From NCBI RefSeq assembly GCF_017743865.1, contig NZ_JAGHRJ010000004.1, positions 124,001 to 188,000 of the forward strand: a DNA stretch of 64,000 nucleotides. Direction: 5' to 3'. The translations under genes and the position numbers were made by a program. The notes under the pieces are model-generated. The model searched no databases and was not told the origin of the DNA. It saw nothing but the letters and a program-made list of their open reading frames with translations. The DNA comes from Labrenzia sp. R4_2. Its GTDB lineage: Bacteria; Pseudomonadota; Alphaproteobacteria; Rhizobiales; Stappiaceae. Positions 59,777-64,000 of this stretch are shown here, one piece after another. Position 1 is the stretch's first letter. Every line of letters starts with the position of its first letter.

Positions 59777-60493
59777 CTAGTAGCCAGAGTTATCCATGGC
59801 AGCGACCATTTGCTTGACGATGTCCTCTGATGTTTCCCTGCATCCGCCAGGAGGACAAAACAGCCCACTGGCATTCTCATCTATGACGATGACCGAACAC
59901 GATGCATGAACTTCAGTGACACCCGTCGACTGGATGATGCTGGCCACCATGTCGGGCCGCAGGCCTGCACCCGGCATGATGCTCGTGCGGCCGCCGGCAG
60001 TCGCGACCATTTCTTGAATAACGGCCCGCCCAGCCTCAGCCGTTGCTTGGCCTCCTGATGTGAGAACCCGCTCGAACCCCAGTTCAATCGCCGTTTCCAG
60101 GGCAGCGAGCGGATCCGACACAACATCGATCACACGGTGGAGCGTCCGCCCCATACCGGATGCTCGGTCTGACAAACGTGCCAGCAGCTCCCGGTCCAGC
60201 GTATGATCTCCGCGCTGCGCACCCAGGACAACACCAGCAAGTCGAAAGTCTTTTGCCAGATCAATATCACTGACCATAATCTGCGCTTCTTTTTCAGAAA
60301 AACGAAAGAGACCGGCTCGCGGCCGGATCATGGCATAGACCGGAACAGGTAATTGGGCAGCGGCTCGCATCAGTCCTGCGGATGGCGTCAGTCCGCCTTC
60401 AGACAATGAAGAGCAAAGTTCGATACGCCCGGCCCCACCACGAACGGCAGCCCAGGCACCTTCAATCGTATCAACACAGACTTCGAGCAGCAT
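59777..60493 (-). CDS. cutC: Copper homeostasis protein CutC-family
   Basis: A 238-residue TIM-barrel CutC protein. It opens LLEVCVDTIEGAWAAVRGGAGRIELCSSLSEGGLTPSAGLM, and has YAMIRPRAGLFRFSEKE and VLTSGGQATAEAG, all diagnostic. Despite the name, a copper role is doubtful for many members. It follows the nagA gene by 12 bp in the same direction and may be its operon partner; a function in amino-sugar metabolism is conceivable. It is far from copA. Confidence 0.9.
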   Translation of the reverse strand: MLLEVCVDTIEGAWAAVRGGAGRIELCSSLSEGGLTPSAGLMRAAAQLPVPVYAMIRPRAGLFRFSEKEAQIMVSDIDLAKDFRLAGVVLGAQRGDHTLDRELLARLSDRASGMGRTLHRVIDVVSDPLAALETAIELGFERVLTSGGQATAEAGRAVIQEMVATAGGRTSIMPGAGLRPDMVASIIQSTGVTEVHASCSVIVIDENASGLFCPPGGCRETSEDIVKQMVAAMDNSGY

Positions 60494-60505
60494 TTGGTTT
60501 GTTAA

Positions 60506-61642
60506 TCAGGTTTCAGTCAATGGACCGAGGGATTGAAGGTCCTTCGAGATGCGAACAAAATCGTCTTTCGACCGGCCCAAGATCTTGAATCGCTCTCCCG
60601 CTATCAGTTCGGCCGGCGTTTTTGTGGCCGCACGCAGAGCATCTGCCATCGGAAAACCGACTTGGCTCACCAAAACTCTGACAGCGGTCAACAGGTCCAG
60701 ATCCGCACCCGCCAACGTCCCGTCCTCTAGGGTCAGCCTCCCATCTGATCGGAGAATTTTTCGCCCATCCAGCTCGAACGAAGTCTCAGATGTTCCGGCA
60801 ACCGCCATGGCATCGCTAACCAGAAACACCTCTCCTGGGCCGCATTTTGCAGATAATGCAATCCGCATCATTTCCGGATGAACATGGATCCCGTCAGCAA
60901 TGAGCCCAGCCGACAAGGCAGCTGTCCCAAGAGCTGCCCCAACGACACCGGGCTCCCGGTTGCCCATTTGGCTCATCGCATTGAAAAGATGTGTAACGCA
61001 CTTGGCGCCGGCCGCCGCATAGGCTTGAACAGTCGCATAATCAGCATTCGAATGACCTATTGAAACGAGCGCACCCGCCTGGCTCAGCTGTCGAACTTGC
61101 AGGATGGTAGTGTTTTCCGGTGCAACGGTCAAAAGCAGAGCCGGGAGCGAACGGGCCGCCGCCAAGAGGAAGTCAATGTCCTCATCGTCCATCGGCCGGA
61201 TATAGGCGGCGTCATGCGCCCCTTTTCGGGCAACAGACAAATGCGGCCCTTCCAAATGCAATCCAGCCACCCCAGGAACGCATTTCTCGACAGCCTTAGT
61301 TACCGCTGCAATTGCCGCCTTGGTTTTTTCACGCGTGTCCGTGATCAAGGTCGGCAAAAAAGCCCGAGTGCCCAAAGACCAATGCGCTTCGGCAATCCGC
61401 TGAACGGTCTCAACACTTGGATCATCGTTGAGCATGACACCGCCGCCGCCATTCACCTGAAGATCAACGAAACCCGGAGAGATGATCTCACCGCCAAGAT
61501 CAATGACTTCAGCGCCGCTGAAAATCTCAACGCCGGCACCAAATGTTTCAACTCCATTCGCGCCGAACCGGACAGCGGCGCCCTCGTGAAGTTTGACCCC
61601 GTCAAAAACCGCAGCCGCCTTGAAAACGATGGCCTGTGTCAT
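60506..61642 (-). CDS. nagA: N-acetylglucosamine-6-phosphate deacetylase
   Basis: A 378-residue amidohydrolase-fold deacetylase producing glucosamine-6-phosphate and acetate. Seen: DLQVNGGGGV (Gln in place of His at the first metal position, as in NagA), LHLEGPHLS (metal Glu), SIGHSNA, CVTHLFNAMS, DGIHVHPEMM and LVSDAMAVAG (catalytic Asp). ATG 61642 overlaps the SIS-protein stop (ATGA), which decides against the longer frame to 61762. Confidence 0.93.
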   Translation of the reverse strand: MTQAIVFKAAAVFDGVKLHEGAAVRFGANGVETFGAGVEIFSGAEVIDLGGEIISPGFVDLQVNGGGGVMLNDDPSVETVQRIAEAHWSLGTRAFLPTLITDTREKTKAAIAAVTKAVEKCVPGVAGLHLEGPHLSVARKGAHDAAYIRPMDDEDIDFLLAAARSLPALLLTVAPENTTILQVRQLSQAGALVSIGHSNADYATVQAYAAAGAKCVTHLFNAMSQMGNREPGVVGAALGTAALSAGLIADGIHVHPEMMRIALSAKCGPGEVFLVSDAMAVAGTSETSFELDGRKILRSDGRLTLEDGTLAGADLDLLTAVRVLVSQVGFPMADALRAATKTPAELIAGERFKILGRSKDDFVRISKDLQSLGPLTET

Positions 61643-62715
61643 ACGGTTTCCGTGACCTTGTTCAAATGCCGTGGGGCATCCGGGTTGATCCCCTGGAGCC
61701 CCGCAACATGCTCCACCAAGCCGTAGAATGACACAATCGACGCAATCGGATCGGTCAGCCAATGATCCGTGCGGACGATCGGCAAGACATTTGCTCGCTG
61801 CGCTTTTTGACTGTTAACGAAGACAGCCGCTCCCATCTGCGACAACTGATCAGCAACATCAACAACCGCTTGCTCGGCGGCATCGGCGGCGGCAAACACA
61901 ATGACCGGAAAACCATGGGATACAATGGAAACAGGGCCATGCAAGACTTCTGCTGAGGAATAGCTCTCTGCATGTATCTGGCAAGTTTCCTTGAACTTCA
62001 GAGCCGCCTCATTGGAAACAGCCCATGAGGGGCCGCGCCCCAACGTGAACAATGATCCGATGTCATTTTCCGGTGTAGCTTCACGCCAATCGCAAGCAAC
62101 AGCGTCCTTCAAATGCGCTGGCAAGTTCCGGATTGCAGCCAAGAGACCCGTGTCCGCCTTCAGCTCAGCGAGCAACCACAGGCCGGCAACCAACGATGTA
62201 ACAAACGTCTTGGTCGCAGCGACTGACAGTTCCGGCCCGGCGTGGATCGGAACAGTCGCGCTTGCTGCTTCACTCAAGGGCGACCCCGGATGGTTGGTGA
62301 TGGCCAGCGTGGTTGCGCCTGACTTGGTCAAGGACCGGGTCATTCGGGTGATGTCCGGGCTTTTGCCGGACTGAGACACCGAAAAACACAGCATGCCGTC
62401 TGCCTTGAGACTGGATCCGTAGACAGAAGCAAGTGATGGCCCGACAGATGCCATTGGCAGACCCAAAAGCAACTCGGCAGCATATTTCAGATATGTGCAA
62501 GCATGATCGGAAGACCCCCGCGCAACAGATAAAAGGCAACGCAGGTCACTGTCCCGCAACTCTGAAGAAATTCGCTTTATATCCACATCCCCAGATGTCA
62601 GTAAGCGATCGACCGCGGCAGGAATTTCCGCAATCTCCTGTTTCATTTTTGTAGGAGGAGATATCACTGAAGGGCCCTCATCGATCAGACAGCCGGAGCT
62701 CTGCAACAAAGTCAT
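61639..62715 (-). CDS. SIS-domain amino-sugar phosphate deaminase/isomerase (NagB-II/GlmS-C like)
   Basis: A 358-residue protein with two SIS domains and no glutaminase domain: EIAEIPAAVDRLL, ARGSSDHACTYLKYAAELLLG, CFSVSQSGKSPDITRMT, LTLGRGPSWAVSNEAALKFKETCQIHAESYSSAEVLHGP. Such proteins act as glucosamine-6-phosphate deaminases (NagB-II) or AgaS-type isomerases, which fits the step after NagA. Start at ATG 62715 has GGAGA upstream but overlaps the regulator gene by 38 bp; ATG 62646, at MKQEIAEIP, is a possible shorter start with no clear ribosome-binding site. Confidence 0.88.
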   Translation of the reverse strand: MTLLQSSGCLIDEGPSVISPPTKMKQEIAEIPAAVDRLLTSGDVDIKRISSELRDSDLRCLLSVARGSSDHACTYLKYAAELLLGLPMASVGPSLASVYGSSLKADGMLCFSVSQSGKSPDITRMTRSLTKSGATTLAITNHPGSPLSEAASATVPIHAGPELSVAATKTFVTSLVAGLWLLAELKADTGLLAAIRNLPAHLKDAVACDWREATPENDIGSLFTLGRGPSWAVSNEAALKFKETCQIHAESYSSAEVLHGPVSIVSHGFPVIVFAAADAAEQAVVDVADQLSQMGAAVFVNSQKAQRANVLPIVRTDHWLTDPIASIVSFYGLVEHVAGLQGINPDAPRHLNKVTETV

Positions 62716-63433
62716 AGGCGTCTCCGCGATAGATGGATTGTGTAAATTCCGCGACCCGTCCGCCTTCCAGGTAAGAAATGCGCTGGATTCGAAGACCTGC
62801 CGTGCCTTCTGGAACGCTCAATAGGTGAGCGTCGGCAGGCTCAAGGTTGACGGCGGCGATTTTTTGGACAGCCCGAACAGGACGATGGCCATGTTTTGCA
62901 AGCACTTCGTAAAGCGACGTCACCACTTCGAGCGGATTGGGCAGAATGTCCAAAGGAAGGGCTGCGCGTTCCAGGGCCATCGGCTGACCACCAGCCTCCC
63001 GAAGGCGGTAAATGCGCGCCACTTGATCGTCCGGCGTTAAGGACAAAGTCGCGATCTCTTCCGCATTCGGCATGAAAACCCCGCGCTCCAACCATCTGGA
63101 AGTCGTTTGCATGCCCCGGTTGGCCATATCCTCGGTAAACGATGTTAGATGGGACAGGGACTGCTCCACCCGTTGCGTTGCTTCCCGAACAAAAGAGCCA
63201 GAGCCCTGGCGCTGCTCGATCGCCCCATCCTTGACCATTTCCTGAATGGCCTTGCGCACCGTCACCCGTGAAAAACCCGTAAGATCTGCGATTTCCCGCT
63301 CTGGAGGCAACGAACTGTTGGCCGGTAGCAACCCGGTTTCGATAGCTTCTTCAAGTCGATGCCGAAGTTGCACGTATCTCGGCCCGGCATTTTGAGAAAA
63401 CCACTGATCAGGCATCAGGAAATCATTCAGCAT
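62678..63433 (-). CDS. GntR-family (HutC/UTRA) transcriptional regulator, NagR-like
   Basis: A 251-residue regulator: an N-terminal GntR wHTH (about residues 15-85; LPPEREIADLTGFSRVTVRKAIQEMVKDGAIEQRQGSGSFV) and a C-terminal UTRA ligand domain (FMPNAEEIATLSLTPDDQVARIYRLREA, VPEGTAGLRIQRISYLEGGRVAEFTQSIYRGDAYDF). Members such as NagR/YvoA sense glucosamine- or GlcNAc-6-phosphate. It lies inside the GlcNAc operon, overlapping the kinase stop by 7 bp. ATG 63433 is preferred to a far longer frame. Confidence 0.9.
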   Translation of the reverse strand: MLNDFLMPDQWFSQNAGPRYVQLRHRLEEAIETGLLPANSSLPPEREIADLTGFSRVTVRKAIQEMVKDGAIEQRQGSGSFVREATQRVEQSLSHLTSFTEDMANRGMQTTSRWLERGVFMPNAEEIATLSLTPDDQVARIYRLREAGGQPMALERAALPLDILPNPLEVVTSLYEVLAKHGHRPVRAVQKIAAVNLEPADAHLLSVPEGTAGLRIQRISYLEGGRVAEFTQSIYRGDAYDFVAELRLSDR

Positions 63434-64000
63434 GCGACCTGCACCTCTTTTGCAAACTCCCGCGCGATGGCATTTGCACCATCGATCGGCGCCCCGGCTG
63501 CTGAGCGTAGATTTTTGCGAACAGGTTCGGTGAGAAACGGCGCCAGATGAGGTGCAAGACCACCCGTCAAACACACAGGCATTTCCGCTGACCATCCGAG
63601 ATGCAGAAGATTTCCCTCAAAATGCGCCGCTGCCTGGTCTATCAGGCGCTCAGATATGGGATCATGGGATTGCAAGAGAATTTCTGGCGCCAGAGCACCA
63701 AAATCAGCAGGTCTTGCTCTGTTTGCAAACGCCAGTATTCCAGCGGCTCCCCCAAACCGATCTTTCAACGTCTCGGTCAGGACAGTCGGCGCAATAAGGC
63801 CATCTTCAGCATCAAGCACGAGAGCTAATGCGGATTTACCGAACCATGCCGCCGATCCGAAGTCGCCAAGGACCGCCCCCCAACCGCCAGAAAAACTCGT
63901 CTTTGCATCAACCTGGACACCAAAAAAAGAGCCCGTGCCACTGTGGATCAAGGCACCATCAAACTGCCCAAGCGCGCCTCGCAATGCTGCCCGCCGATCA
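63427..64000 (-). CDS. BadF/BadG/BcrA/BcrD ATPase-family N-acetylglucosamine kinase, C-terminal part
   Basis: The frame is open to the right window edge; about 190 C-terminal residues are present and the N-terminus lies beyond 64000. Seen: ALIHSGTGSFFGVQV (phosphate-binding loop), GGWGAVLGDFGSAAWFGKSAL (typical GDEGSG-like region with Phe for Glu) and VCLTGGLAPHLAPFL. Proteins of this family phosphorylate GlcNAc or glucosamine with ATP, which would feed NagA and the SIS deaminase encoded downstream. Confidence 0.85.
   Translation of the reverse strand, partial: DRRAALRGALGQFDGALIHSGTGSFFGVQVDAKTSFSGGWGAVLGDFGSAAWFGKSALALVLDAEDGLIAPTVLTETLKDRFGGAAGILAFANRARPADFGALAPEILLQSHDPISERLIDQAAAHFEGNLLHLGWSAEMPVCLTGGLAPHLAPFLTEPVRKNLRSAAGAPIDGANAIAREFAKEVQVAC

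Overview
The window is a gene-dense, roughly 57-60% G+C (estimated by eye) chromosomal segment of an alphaproteobacterium. The gene content (GntR/RpiR/TetR regulators, many periplasmic-binding-protein ABC transporters, TGA-N9-TCA iron boxes like those of RirA, the NAGGN osmolyte operon, an lldD/dld lactate pair and a large secreted RTX-like protein) suggests a marine heterotroph of the Stappia/Roseibium (Labrenzia) kind. That genus guess is inference. I saw no tRNA, rRNA, CRISPR array, insertion sequence or prophage.

Layout. 1-5235: tail of an RpiR regulator, then a hydantoin-type catabolic cluster (atypical SDR, DapA-like aldolase, hydantoin racemase, GntR/FCD regulator, hydantoinase) with two identical 12-bp palindromes at its two outward promoters. 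5392-9492: CopA copper ATPase behind a MerR/CueR-like promoter, and an amidase. 9773-13677: a lipoate-ligase-like protein, then L- and D-lactate dehydrogenases. 13825-17946: a giant secreted protein with a glucanase-like front, a DUF4114-like/RTX segment and three repeats at the end. 18393-18698: a stand-alone Bfd-like [2Fe-2S] protein flanked by palindromes.

19009-23720 is the most interesting region: a minus-strand operon headed by a clear guanidine-I (ykkC) riboswitch, encoding a binding protein, permease and ATPase, a ureohydrolase with the features of guanidine hydrolase rather than agmatinase, and a small protein whose first 38 residues contain 19 histidines. The likely logic is guanidine uptake, Ni-dependent hydrolysis and metal delivery, with the His-rich protein as an apparently uncharacterised maturation factor.

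23913-31645: an uptake and catabolic cluster for an unknown nitrogen heterocycle (ThiY-like ABC transporter, cytosine-deaminase-like amidohydrolase, FAD oxidoreductase, flavodoxin-fold reductase, divergent RidA and creatininase-like genes). 31664-37677: a TetR-controlled efflux block (ABC membrane-only protein, RND adaptor, RND pump). 38024-43795: a five-gene peptide/nickel-type ABC transporter. 43879-45520: a TetR regulator and an enoyl-CoA hydratase-family gene separated by a perfect 22-bp palindrome. 45531-54441: a complete haem uptake locus, with hmuR-exbB-exbD-exbD-tonB on one side and hmuSTUV on the other of a promoter region carrying two TGA-N9-TCA boxes. 54464-59765: the NAGGN osmoprotectant operon and a divergent MarR regulator. 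59777-64000: CutC and an amino-sugar (GlcNAc) operon: kinase (cut by the window edge), GntR, SIS deaminase/isomerase, NagA.
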